From Lunularia cruciata (Eukaryota > Streptophyta > Marchantiopsida > Lunulariales > Lunulariaceae), in the NCBI GenBank assembly GCA_948567375.1, contig OX419755.1, positions 44,769,001 to 44,833,000 of the forward strand: 64,000 nt of DNA. The letters are read 5' to 3'. The notes beneath the pieces were generated by a model. That model searched no databases, had not been told where the DNA came from, and was given only the letters and a program-made list of their open reading frames with translations. The position numbers and the translations under genes were made by a program. This document shows positions 22,525 to 33,525 of the stretch, one piece after another (the stretch's first letter is position 1; every line of letters starts with the position of its first letter).

Positions 22525-23104
22525 GATCAAAGGATGACCATTTCAAGTTCAAACTGATTGGAGTATGTTGGGGCTTGGAGCGGTGCTCACCTAACATGAT
22601 GATGATGTGAAGGAGTTTATGGTGGCCTATGCTAGTCGCTCCAACAATTCAGCAGAGGCAAAGTATAGTTCATATGAGGGAGAGTACTTGGTAGCAGTTT
22701 GGGCAATAGCACATTTCTGATGTTACCTATTTGGTAACTCCTTCACTCTCATCACTGATCATCAGCCATTGAAGTGGTTGATTGAGTCTGACAAGCTTTT
22801 AGGGAAGCTTGCACGATGGGCTCTGATTTTATAGGAGTATGATTTCATGGTTGTTCACAAACCTAGAGTGGTGAACGCGATGTAGATGGGTTGAGTAGAA
22901 ACCCATGTCCCAACTAGCAGGATCAGACCGGAGCATGTTGGCATGGTAAGACAGATGAGGAGATGGTGCTAGGTTGGCATCCATATGCCTTTCCATGTAT
23001 ATTATTTGAGGCTTTGGTGGTATCTCTCTCAGCGCATACATGAGGAGTTATTGAGGTCATAGATCCAGAGAGTGAAGATATTGGTATAATTTAGCGAGAC
23101 ATAA
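22525..23104 (+). pseudogene. Family-3 RNase H and spacer, right part of second copy
   Basis: It continues the interrupted element: QTDWSMLGLGAVL-type start near 22548, VAYASRSNNSAEAKYSSYEG, ITDHQPLKWL (22755) and MVVHKPRVVN (22845). The RNase H-integrase spacer then runs to about 23104, where homology to the other copy stops before the integrase. Stops are scattered through it. Confidence 0.8.
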
Positions 23105-24439
23105 ATTCTAGATGAGGTATGACGCATGAGAAAGAAATCTATGTATCATATTTTGTTTCAATTATGTTTTAAAATTTTGATTTAATGTAACTAAAGGTTT
23201 AGATGGAAATTGATGGTTTTTGAAATGTAATTTTGAAATATACTGCACTATAAATTAGATCATAAATTCAGAAATTTATTGATACTCTTAGAAGGGTCTA
23301 ATTAGGAGGGAGGTAGTCTAGGGAAGAGCGAGACAAAAGGCTCTCTGGATCAGTGCAAAGCATCCAATACCAACCTCAGTGTGAGGTTTTACAATTACAA
23401 ATATTTTATAACTTATAAAGTTTAAACATTGCAAATTTAGGGTATTCAATAAGATTTAGGGTATGCACTATAATTTTACAGTTGTAATGTTCGTAGGGTT
23501 GGCCCGTGTTTTTCTTATATCCGGCTAAACTCATTGCAAATACTATGAGTTACACTTGTCCAACGTGCCTTTTGGTTCATGGTTTAGTGAAGGAAAGGTT
23601 TGGGGAATTTACTACGTTGACCACACTCCAAATTTGTAATTAGAAAACTTCCTTTGTAATTGTGTAGAAATTTCAACTTAAACAACTACAAGATTCCCTT
23701 TCCTTGGAGGTACAATGATTGAAAAGAGAATAGAAAACACTCATAGACGTTTATCAAGACTATCTGATTGTGATGGTGACACAAGAAGAATAGGTACATG
23801 AACCATTGATTTCCATACCAACTAAAGTGCTTAAATTCAAGGTTTTTACCTCCCATGAACGTCCCATCAATTTATGTTACAGGTACCCATAACATGAACT
23901 CTTAATGAACACGTAAGTCTAAATGAGAAATGCAGTATTCTAAACAGTGTCAAGTCCATAAGAATTTACATTTAAATTGTTGGGTAGTTTTTTTGGTTAG
24001 TCTTTTTGCATTTCCACACCAACAAGGAGGCATTGATACCAGAATGCAATGCACGTCAGGTGCTTTTCATGAAGGAAATAAACAAATGTATGGGGAAGAG
24101 TATTTTAGGGATGGAAGAGGAGAGCAAAGAAAGTATCATAGAATGTTAATGTGAAAAATGGAGCTGGACAGAAATTTGGAGTGATGATGAATCTGCATTC
24201 AATGGACATGAGATAATTATGAGATGATGGGATTTCCTACACTCTTAAAGATATTTGGAAATAAGGAATGTAGCAAATTTTAGTGTTAAATTTCTACATT
24301 GCTTCTTTAGAGGTCTTGACACTTTTACATTTTAACATTTAGTTTAGATGGGCTTGCTATCCTTTCATAAATTGCTTGAGTTGATTAAAGAGCATGAAAA
24401 TTTTAGCAATAACTTGAGTAGGATTCAATACCAGTCTAG
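23105..24439. other. No gene recognised
   Basis: AT-rich sequence without recurring elements from this window and without convincing coding stretches. A 74-codon open stretch at 23930-24154 has no recognisable motif. It may include the decayed 5' part of the Harbinger element on its right. Confidence 0.4.
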
Positions 24440-25330
24440 CTAAAGCTTGTTGTGGCTCTTGACATATCTGGACATAATGGAAATGTAGAGTGTATGTTTA
24501 AGGACAAGATTTTATGGGCCATCAACATAGGTTCCACAGTCAATTATATGGAGAGAGGCATGATGGCCATTGTGTCAATTCTTGGGAAGGAGGTGGTATG
24601 CTTGATCAAGAAGAAAGGTGCAAAATTTCCAAAGTCTTTGCCAAAGGGTTTTCCAAAATGTGTGGGATTTGTGGATGGGATATTATTCCTCTTGGTGTAG
24701 AGACCAAAGCTCAATGGAAAGATTTATGTGAGTAGGAAAGTCTATCATTTTATCAATTAGTAGGTGTTATACAACAACATGTTGAGGTTTTTTAATTTCA
24801 ATTTTTATGCTTCAGAAGAGTTTGATTTGTGCTTGATGCTTGCTCCTTGTTGTGTGAGATTCTACCAATTAAGTGAGTATTAGTGTGATTGCAATGCTCT
24901 TTCTAAACCTTAGTTTATTGTTATTTTACATGGATGTCAGGTTTGTGTTATGATTTCACTTGCATCAAGAAGTCTCTGTTGCGGAACAATATAGAGCAAA
25001 GAGGGAAGATAAAATTTTCAAGCATTGATAATATTTGCTAGGGGACTAGGGATTTGTTTTTATGAGTCACTTTGTGCCCCTATTTAATCAGCCATACATT
25101 GAGAAGAGAATATAATTCAATAAATTGGTGTTGAAGGCCCAGAGAATGTATGAGCATTACATAAGGGTGTTGAATGCAAGATGATATTCTCAGCAAGAAC
25201 AAAGGATACAGCATGAGACCAAGAAGAGAAGTAGGTTTATATTGAAATAGATAAGCTTGTGCATTATTCTCTTTAATTTTCTTGTTATTCATTCAAACAT
25301 GTGGGAGGAGGAAGAGGAAGATATCAATGA
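24440..25330 (+). pseudogene. PIF/Harbinger-type transposase relic (DDE superfamily 4)
   Basis: Several blocks in order match Harbinger transposases: SGHNGNVECM, the N-terminal analogue of the GxNGNxxS helix; STVNYMERGMMAIVSILGKE (VxxYTRRVxxAL); GFPKCVGFVDGILFLL (GFPxCxGxIDGTHI, holding the first catalytic Asp); PKLNGKIYVSRKVY (PxxNGxxYxxRKGYxS). Near 25120 come KAQRMYEHYIRVLNAR (RVRxEHAFGxLKGRW), then an ILFNFLVIHSN-like block and an acidic tail (EEEEED), the usual C-terminus. The first Asp stands in DGI instead of DGT. Several stops and frameshifts make it dead. No terminal inverted repeats were identified. Confidence 0.7.
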
Positions 25331-27404
25331 CAAGATTAAAGATGGAGATCAAGATTCTGTGTTATACAGATGTGTATGGCATTTTATCACAAAAATGTGG
25401 ATTTTTTAACACTAAATAAATTATTTTTTTCTATATTTATTCAATTTTATGTTCAATTTGGAATGGTTTTTTTTGTGTTTGTGAGGATTTATGATTCTTA
25501 CTTAGCTCTTAGTTGTACGAGAGGATGTATAAATCATATGCATATAAAAACTTTGTAACTATTGGATGGCCTCTTCTTTTTGGGTGTAAATTGGATATCA
25601 TGTATATAATTTGAGTGTCAATTTAATGAGGGTGTTGCATTCCATGAGCGGCTATTGAGATGATGGTTCAAATAACTATTGATAGTTTGATTCATGAATA
25701 TGGAAACTTCAATCAAATAAATATGTGTAAATAAGATTTCAAATATGTGTATTCAATATAATGTTTAAGTCAAGAAGTGGATTAGATATGCCAATCATGT
25801 AGGCTTTATATATATATATATACCTCTTTGATTTTATAAGTGAGTCAATGTCAATGTATTCATATTTCCAAGTTTAAGAGTTTAAGAGCATTATCTCATT
25901 TCAAAGAAGTAGGGAGGATGAAGAGAAAGAACATCAATGGAAGTGAATTTGGGAATTTGGGAAGGCTATGAGAATTGGAAATTGGATATTTTAAAGGAAT
26001 TCAAGGAGGGTAGGAATCATGAGGAAACTTGGGACATCAAAGGGAAGTGGATCACAACAAGGGGAGGGTTTTACACCTATGTATGGATTTGAACGAGGGA
26101 AGCATATTTGAACAATAGAGAAGAAAGGACCTATAAAGAAAATCTGGGGGAAAAAATTTTGAGGGAAAGAGAAAGAGAGAGGAAAGAGGAAAGGACATAG
26201 ATTTTTCATACAATTTGATCTAGAGTAAGAAACCTTTGAATAGAGAGCAAGATCAAGAAGGAAAGAATATAATTTTTATGTAGCATTTGATCAAGAGGAA
26301 CGGTAATACAAAAAAATCACAATCAAGAGGGAGAGGCCCATAGATAGAGAGCACACATTCAAACCACTTGCTAACAAATATTGAAAAGTTTAGACTAAGA
26401 AGGGGATGGAAGCACAATTCCAAAGGAAGAGATAGGATAGAGAGCACAATTTGAAGCAATGGGATAAGACACAAAGAGCACATTTGAATGAGCAATAAAG
26501 GACATCTTGATAGAAATTTGAAGGGATAAGGATAGACAACTCATTCAAACAAAAGAAGGGGAGAGAACATGAGTATTATGGTAATAGAGAGAGTAATTGC
26601 GCATGAAATTATAGAGTATTAAAAATTGTAGAATGTGCACAACATGGAGGATTTCAATGAAGTGAATTGGTTGATAGGTTTTTATTTTCATGGTTATTAT
26701 TATTCTTGTATCAAATGGAGCTAATTAGACAATCATCAACTGAAGAAAGAGGTGTAGATGTTATGTGAAGTGGACCTTGATGCATTGGGTCTGAAAGTTG
26801 CTCTCAGGATGAAATACCTTAATTTAGATGTAAGTTGTCATTTCAATTTATTTCAATTGCAACTCATTTTCTCCATTTTTATTCATATTTTTTTTTGGTT
26901 TGTTAGATTCAATGCTACAATTCTGTTTATGTTGCTATTCAATTTTTGTTTCTATCTTTTCCTTTCCAACTCCCATCCCAATGCCTATTCCGCAACTTGT
27001 TCCAAATCCTCAACCATGATAGTCGCTTAATATCTCCCAAAAAAAACCTCTGGCCTGAAACCCCCAATAGAATCCCTCAACCAAACTCCAACAAACCACT
27101 TGTTTCCTCATTTTTCCCAAACTCCTTGTTTCCTAATTTTCAACAAATCACTTATTTCACAAAAAATCCTTAACAAAGAATAACAACCCATGTCCTTGGA
27201 CAAAACCTCTCTTTTTTTGAGAAAAAACACACACCTACCAATCCTACAGTTGAATAACATGTGTCAAACTGAACAAACCCTCATTCTTTGATAGGGTCTT
27301 GAATGAATCCTAAATACCACTCGCTGACCTTCCTCCTCTATCAACAAACCTATATGTGTAGAAAGATGTTCCAAACAAACCCTTGATATTGTTGACCAAT
27401 CCAT
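25331..27404. other. No gene recognised; low-complexity AT and purine-rich DNA
   Basis: Contains a (TA)n microsatellite at 25806-25822 and a long purine-rich plus strand (25900-26620). Short open frames have no recognisable domains. No LTR family of this window recurs here. Confidence 0.4.
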
Positions 27405-27613
27405 CTTCCAAAAGGAGGTTCCAAACAAACCTCCTTTTGAGGAAGTGGGATCCAAATGGACCTCCTTCTTAGGAAGTAAACTCCAAAAAAATCCCCTTCC
27501 CAAGAAGTAGATTATGAACAAACCCCATTTTCATGAAGGAGTTCTAAACAAACCTTTCTTCCAAGAAGGGGTTTTGAACAAACCCCTTCCTTGGGAAGAG
27601 GCTCTAAAGAAGT
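27405..27613 (+). repeat. Degenerate minisatellite, about 31-bp unit, about 7 copies
   Basis: The successive units follow the pattern GAAG(T/G)(G/A)(G/A)NTCCAAACAAACC plus a pyrimidine-rich part, spaced about 31 bases. Examples start near 27440, 27471, 27503, 27534, 27564 and 27595. Units differ by several bases, so the array is old. Confidence 0.7.
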
Positions 27614-29476
27614 GTTGTGCACTTTGAGTAAATTTTTGACTGAACTTTTTAATTTTTTGATTGGAAGTGTAGATTGTTGAGCCAAGTTGTTTGTGGTTGT
27701 GGTTGATGTGGCATGTCATTTTGTACATTGAGTTTGCTAGCACATGTGATGCACATACTGATACTAGCTGTGCTAGAGAGAGAGGAGAAGTTTGGGAAAA
27801 AGAAGGGAGAGCAATGTATATATTCCTCATGAAGGCTATTATTTAAGTTGTTGAGTTCACTCATTGTGGCAACTCATAGATCCAAGGTAGTCCATGGCAA
27901 TCTTTCTCTTAATTTAAATAGAAAGGTTGAGCATTCATGGAGGACTACAATTGGATTGAGCTTGTGTTGGTAGGTGTTGATGCAAAGTTGGTGTACTTAC
28001 AAAAGCAACTTTGGCATCACAACTGAAGTAATTCAAGATGATTGTTGTTTGATAGTTCTATACTCTCTTTTTTCTGGAGAGTGGCATCATTGGTGAGGAT
28101 GAGATTACTTATGGTATCACTTCTATGAGAAGAAGAGGCCCTTCTCTATGGTGCACATGAAGATGAGGATGACCTTGAGGATGAGAGTGACAAGGCTGAG
28201 TGAGAGAAATGTACTCATGACTTTTGAATTCTTTATGTTTTCTATTCTGTTGCATTGTTTCAAGACATTCACATCATAAATGATTTACTCATTAGTTGCG
28301 TGCTTTTAATGTATGAATTTCTTTAGATATGATATAGTTTAGCTTTTTTATTTTGTGGAATGCTTCTTAATGGAGTTATGGTGTTGATTGTTAGATAGCA
28401 TTTATAGCTTTAACTTTTTTGAGTTGATATTGATTTTTATTTGTAAACATACCACTCTCCACATGTTGTAGATGACATCTTCTTATAGAGGACCCAAGTT
28501 TAGCCAAGGGCTTTGTTTTTTAAGATCCTTCTTTTTTTGAAAACCCTATCTTAGAGGGTGGAGTTTTTAGAGGAAATGAGAAGTATTACAAGTACATATT
28601 CTCTGGTTATGGTGCAATAATAAGAATCTATCATTTGGTCTTGTGAGTCATAGACAGTTATAGTGAGAGGAGAGTGAGGTCTGCATGAGGGAGTTTGACT
28701 TAAAGGAGAGTGAGCACCTTGTTCTTGAGAGAAAGAGAAAGATCTTAGTTGAGAGCATGGGGCACGAGGCTTGGTTTGATGAGGAAGTTTTATTGAAGAG
28801 AGTTGTATGTTATTATGTGAATTGTTAGAGGAGTCGTAGAGAGCTTATGAGGAGTTAGAGTGTATGTAGATACTAGTAGGTGTGCAGATTGAGACTCATT
28901 ATACCAGGAGCATCACACACCATACTCAAATAGATCATATAAAGAGTGAGGCTCAACCTATTGATATAGAGATGAGCAGAACATAGATAAAGTATCATTT
29001 ACATGGAGAGCCCACTAGAGAGCCTAATGTGATAGAGAAGGATAAGGATATTTTAGCTTAGAGGCCCCAATCCTTGCATGATCTTGCACCCCCACCCTTA
29101 CTCTACACACCAACACAAGGAGATAGAGTGGCTTGAGGTAATGAGGATGAAAATCTAGAGTAAGATTTGGAGACTTACCAAGTTGAGAGAGACTATGATC
29201 TTATCTAGACATTTCATTTCTCACATAGTTTTTGCGCATGAGAGACAAAACAAGATTCTAGTTTTGGATGTTGGGGTATTATAGCCATTATGTGGTGTAC
29301 TAGTCTTCTGTACATAAAATGATGAGCCTATGTGGATTGGTTGTGTTACAATATGGAGTTTATAGATGAGTTAGCTGAGATTAATTAAATAACAAATAGG
29401 CCAAATTATTCATGATTTTAAGCTTTCTTGACTTTCAGTTTGAGGTGAATTATTATGGATACAAGTTTGCTTGATA
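27614..29476. other. No gene recognised
   Basis: AT-rich DNA with an acidic-codon stretch near 28090-28200 (GEDE-like) and some open stretches near 28700-29000 that resemble nothing I know. It may be decayed TE sequence. No motif was firm enough to name. Confidence 0.35.
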
Positions 29477-30031
29477 TGTCGTGCGTATATACATTGCTAC
29501 ACAACATACATTGCTGTCAACATCATACACTATAGAAGCACAACTCACACATAAGTCATACATAGACTCTAAAGTGCCATAATAATCAGATTGCTTAACA
29601 CTTCAACTCAACTCAACTCAGATCAATACTTGATCTGTCACTCTATAAACTGCCAACAACTGGGCATTGATTACAATCAAGCCACACCCACTCAAGCATA
29701 GAGAATCTAGGTGACACTCGCCGGCCTTTGTCCACCATAGCCAAGAACTCGAAGGCTCAACATCAGAGAAGTGAGCTCTTTGGAGCTCACTTCGAAACTA
29801 TACCCCCCTGGACTCAAGCTAGCATTGAAACCCTAACGGTCCCGCTGACGGCACATTCGACGGTGCGAACGGTGCAAAGTGACGATGGGCCCCACCGTGA
29901 AGTCAGTACCCCAAACACCAAATCAGACTGTCGGAAAGTAGTCCCTGAGAAACTACTAGAATAACTCTAACTACCATCACTGGAACTCCAGTGTCCGAGT
30001 ATCTAGATGCGGAACTACAAATGGCGTGACA
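29477..30031 (-). repeat. Family-3-type LTR, complete
   Basis: 555 bp with TGTCACGCC... at 30031 and ...GCACGACA at 29477 on the minus strand. It matches 38726-39287 (opposite strand) almost throughout. It lies two bases downstream (in element direction) of a second, shorter LTR piece at 30034-30138 that follows the polypurine tract of the methyltransferase element. No clear target duplication was seen around it. Confidence 0.8.
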
Positions 30032-30033
30032 GC

Positions 30034-30138
30034 TGTCGTGCGTATATACATCGCTACACAACATACATCGCTATCAACATCATACACTAGAGAAGCACAA
30101 CTCACATATAAGTCATACATAAACTCTAAAGTGCCACA
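30034..30138 (-). repeat. Short LTR piece directly after the polypurine tract
   Basis: 105 bp, beginning TGTGGCACTTTAGAG at 30138 on the minus strand and ending GCACGACA. It equals the last fifth of the neighbouring 555-bp LTR. The preceding minus-strand tract AGGGGGGCGAT (30139-30149) is a convincing polypurine tract, so this is the start of the element's 3' LTR as it now stands. Either the LTR lost its first 450 bases through the shared GATTGT word, or this is an independent LTR form. Confidence 0.65.
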
Positions 30139-30307
30139 ATCGCCCCCCTAGCTGGCGGTTAGGTCCCTCTAACTCCAGATAGTCATCTACTCTAAGTATA
30201 TGGTATACCCTCTAATGGGCAAAGATCAGGAGGCCGGGTGCTATGGAACCCCATCGTTAGTTGCCTGTCTACAATCTATACCATATAAAGAATGAACTAG
30301 CTATAGG

Positions 30308-31760
30308 TCAAGTACATCTAGGACATAACCACTGTCCCTGAGGAACCACCGTGAGGGGAGGAGTCATACATGCTATATGCCATCCTCTCGAACAGCTATC
30401 ACACACTAACATAGTAGCAGCTCCACCAAAAGAGCCACATAACATACACCTCAAGCCTGCACGTACAAGTGCCAAGCTTGGGTCCATAGTACCATCAATG
30501 TTTGGGAGGTGGCATGGCGCACAATTGCGCACATGATCCTTCCAAACAACACCATCACGTCCTTCTAACACAAGGACTCCAGATGGCAAAACCTCACACA
30601 CTCTCAAGATAGTGCGGCCTGTAGAAACATCAAGTGTCGTTGGTGCTGTTTGCTGTAGATATACATAGTCGCCTGGATGAAATCGACGGATTGAGGGTCT
30701 ATAACCTCCTCCTCGAATGGTAGCATAGCATAAAGTATCTCTATGCTGAGCAATTGCCAAGTTCTTAAAGGCCATCGGCATCACTCTCCAAAAGATCTCT
30801 ACTCGCTGAGAACATGCGCTCATCCATACATTGGGGTCATCCAAGTCCAAAACTATAGTAGCATCTCAACGAATGGCTGCAGGTAAATCTGGATCTCATC
30901 CATAGAGTAGAAAGTATGGAGAGAAGGATGCTAAGGAGGCTTGCCGGCTGAACCGATAGCCCATGGCCAACCAAGGTAACTGGAGATCCCAATCTCCCAA
31001 GTGGCCTCTCTGCAAACCATACTTTTGCAATCCTCTCTTCACCGTCTGAACCACTCTCTCTGCTAGGCCATCTGCCTCAGGGTGATCTCGGGATGTAGTA
31101 CGATGATCAATCAAAGCCTTGTCACACAAGACCTAAAACTCTCCCAAGAACTCTGTACCCTGATCAGTCAAAACCTCAGCTGGTGCACCAAAATGACTAA
31201 GAACTCGATCCAGGAACAAGTAAGCTGTCCCTTCACTAGACTTGTTAGGAAGTGCCACCAACTCAATCCACTTAGAGAAGTGCTCCACCATCACCAAAAC
31301 ATATTGATGATGTCTCACAATCAGTGGTAAAGGTCCGGCAAAGTCCAAACTCCAACGGTAACCCAATCCCATGATGGGTAATGGGTGTAACTGTGGAGTA
31401 GGAGCATTGAATGATGCTCTAACTTGGTCACAAACCACACATCTGGCAACAAATTGCTGTACCTCGGTCTGCATACCGCGCCACCAATAATGACTCTGAA
31501 GTAAGCTATACGTACGCTTTACTCCAAAATGTCCTAGCTCCTCATGAGTATGACGGACCAACTGTGGTCTTTGAGATGGAAGTGGTACTACTCGACTCTA
31601 CCGTCCTCCCATACACGCAAAAGGTGTCTACCCTCCAATCTGAACCGTTTGGCTTGCTGAAGAACACGGTCTCTCTCCTTGGCCCCAACTGTGCCACCCA
31701 CAACACCAATGCAAAGATAGTCCATCACTAAGACATCATCATGAATGTCTCGCTAAACTA
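30308..31760 (-). pseudogene. Family-3 integrase ending in a PHD finger
   Basis: The zinc-binding HHCC part is at 31561-31420 (HTHEELGHFG ... CVVCDQV). The catalytic core has Asp in WSLDFAGPLP, Asp in VLTDQGTEFLGEF (31150) and Glu in EADGLAERVV (31070). An SH3-like C-terminal part has GDYVYLQQ and GRDGVVWKDHVRN (30680-30510). The last 46 residues (30451-30311) are a C4HC3 PHD finger: Cys135, Cys138, Cys150, Cys153, His158, Cys161, Cys176 and Cys179 of the stretch starting at 30850, with Trp174 two residues before Cys176 as in canonical PHD fingers. The stop at 30308 follows the last Cys by one residue. Interruptions are stops near 31133, 30893 and 30860, with the frame kept. No chromodomain is present. 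PHD fingers typically bind histone H3 tails, so a targeting role is plausible but inferred. Confidence 0.85.
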
Positions 31761-31929
31761 TACCAATATCTTCACTCTCTGGATCTGTGACCTCAATAAC
31801 TCCTCATGTATGCGTTGAGAGAGATACCACCAAAGCTTCTGCAAATATACACAAAAAGGCCGATGCATGCCAACCTGGCACCATCTCCTCATCTATCTCA
31901 CCATGCCAACGTGCTCCGGTCTGATCCTA

Positions 31930-33330
31930 CTAGCTTGGACATGGGTTTCTACTCAACCCATCTGCATCACGGTTCACCACTCTAGGTCTGTGAACAACCA
32001 TAAAATCATATTCTTGTAAAATCAGAGCCCATCGTGCAAGCTTCCCTGAAAGCTTGTCGGACTCCATCAACCACTTCAGCGGCTGATGATCAGTGATGAG
32101 AGTGAAGGGGTTACCAAATAGGTAACATTGGAAATGTGCTACTGCCCAAACTGCTGCCAAGCACTTTCCCTCATATGAACTATACTTTGCCTCCGCTGAA
32201 TTGTTGGAGCGACTAGCATAGGCCACCACAAACTCCTTCTACTCATCATCATGCTGGGTGAGCACTGCTCCAAGCCCCAACATACTCCAATCAGTATGAA
32301 CCTGAAATGGTCGTCCCCTGATCGGTCTCGTCAAAATAGGAGCAGATGTCAACCTCTCCTTGAGCTCTACAAAAGCTCTCTCTTGCTCATCTCCCCAACA
32401 CCACTCCTGTGTAAGCTTGGTCAGCTTTGTCAAGGCCTTGGCAATGGCACTAAATCCTCTAATACAGCGCCGATAGAAGTTCACCAACCCAAGGAATGCT
32501 TGCACTCTACTCACATCCATAGGCCGAGGAATACGTGCAATAGCCTCCACCTTGGTCTGCTGAACACCAAGTCCTCCGGGGTAGATAGTGTGACCCAAAT
32601 ACTCAACCTGCTCATGGAAGAACCTACACTTCCCAGGATGTAATTTGAGTCCATGAGATCTCAACCTCTCAAACACCTCCAACAAGTGTCTCTCATGCTC
32701 CTCCACAGTAGTGCTATAAACCAACATGTCATCAATATAGCACAGAGCAAAATCCAATCCAGCTAGGATCCTATCCATGACCCTCTGGAACTCAGTGGGA
32801 GCGTTCTTCAACCCAAATGGTAAGAACCTCCACTGATATAACACATCCTTGCCGTGAAGATCAATAGCCCAAAATGTTGTCTTGGACTTATCCTCCTCCC
32901 TAATCGGCAACTGATGATATCCCGCTTGAATATCCAAAGTACTGAAGACCTTTGCATGCCCACTCGTATCAAAAATCTCCTCTAGTGTAGGCATGGCATA
33001 TCGATCAGCCCTGGTTTGTCGATTGATAGGACGGTAATCTCCACACATCTGCCTATTTGTATAGTTGCCATGCATATCCTTCTTGGCTGGCATTACTGTC
33101 GCTGATGCATACTCTCCATGTGAAATCTCCACCAAACCAGCCTCAAAAAGGTCACTACCCCGGCTCTAAATCAATGTCCTCTCCATATCACTATATCAAT
33201 AAGGATGTCGGAAAACTGGTGTATTGCTAGTCAGCTCAATCCGTATACCAAGTTCCTTCAGAGCACCCAAATCCTTCATACTGAAAGCAAAACAACTCAT
33301 GTGACTCCTCAAGAACCTCCAAACCCTCCG
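31930..33330 (-). pseudogene. Family-3 reverse transcriptase and RNase H
   Basis: About 400 nearly intact codons. RT blocks in order are VPAKKD-like, MCGDYRPINRQT, VFSTLDIQAGYHQL (motif A Asp), WRFLPFGLKNAPTEFQ, CYIDDMLVYS (YxDD catalytic pair, residues 133-136 from 33135), LGHTIYPGGLG and FLGLVNFYRR. RNase H follows: VHTDWSMLGLGAVL, then after one TAG (32236-32238) AYASRSNNSAEAKYSS, ITDHQPLKWL and HRPRVVNRDADGLSR. All catalytic residues can be seen. The upstream part to 33330 is in frame with the methyltransferase end. This is the best-preserved RT in the window. Confidence 0.9.
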
Positions 33331-33525
33331 TCTTTCCTCTCTAGTAAGCTTGGGTCCAAGATCTGGCTCCCAAGTATCCTCTGTTACTGTAGTAGGAGTG
33401 GAAGACGTACTGACTGACTGCTACACTGGGCCCTTGGGAGCAATAGTGTCATGCTCCCGACCACTAGAGGTCCCAACCTCTGTGTGAAAAACTCCCTCCA
33501 CTCTGGCTGCAAGCTCCACACGTCC

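Noticed and set aside
29477-30031. Cassandra-type TRIM carrying 5S rRNA promoter sequence
   Set aside because: No 5S rRNA internal promoter words were found in the LTR, and the size and ends are explained by the family-3-type LTR.
30308-30850. Chromodomain at the family-3 integrase end
   Set aside because: No EYEV or WKGY block is present. The terminal part has the zinc pattern of a PHD finger instead.
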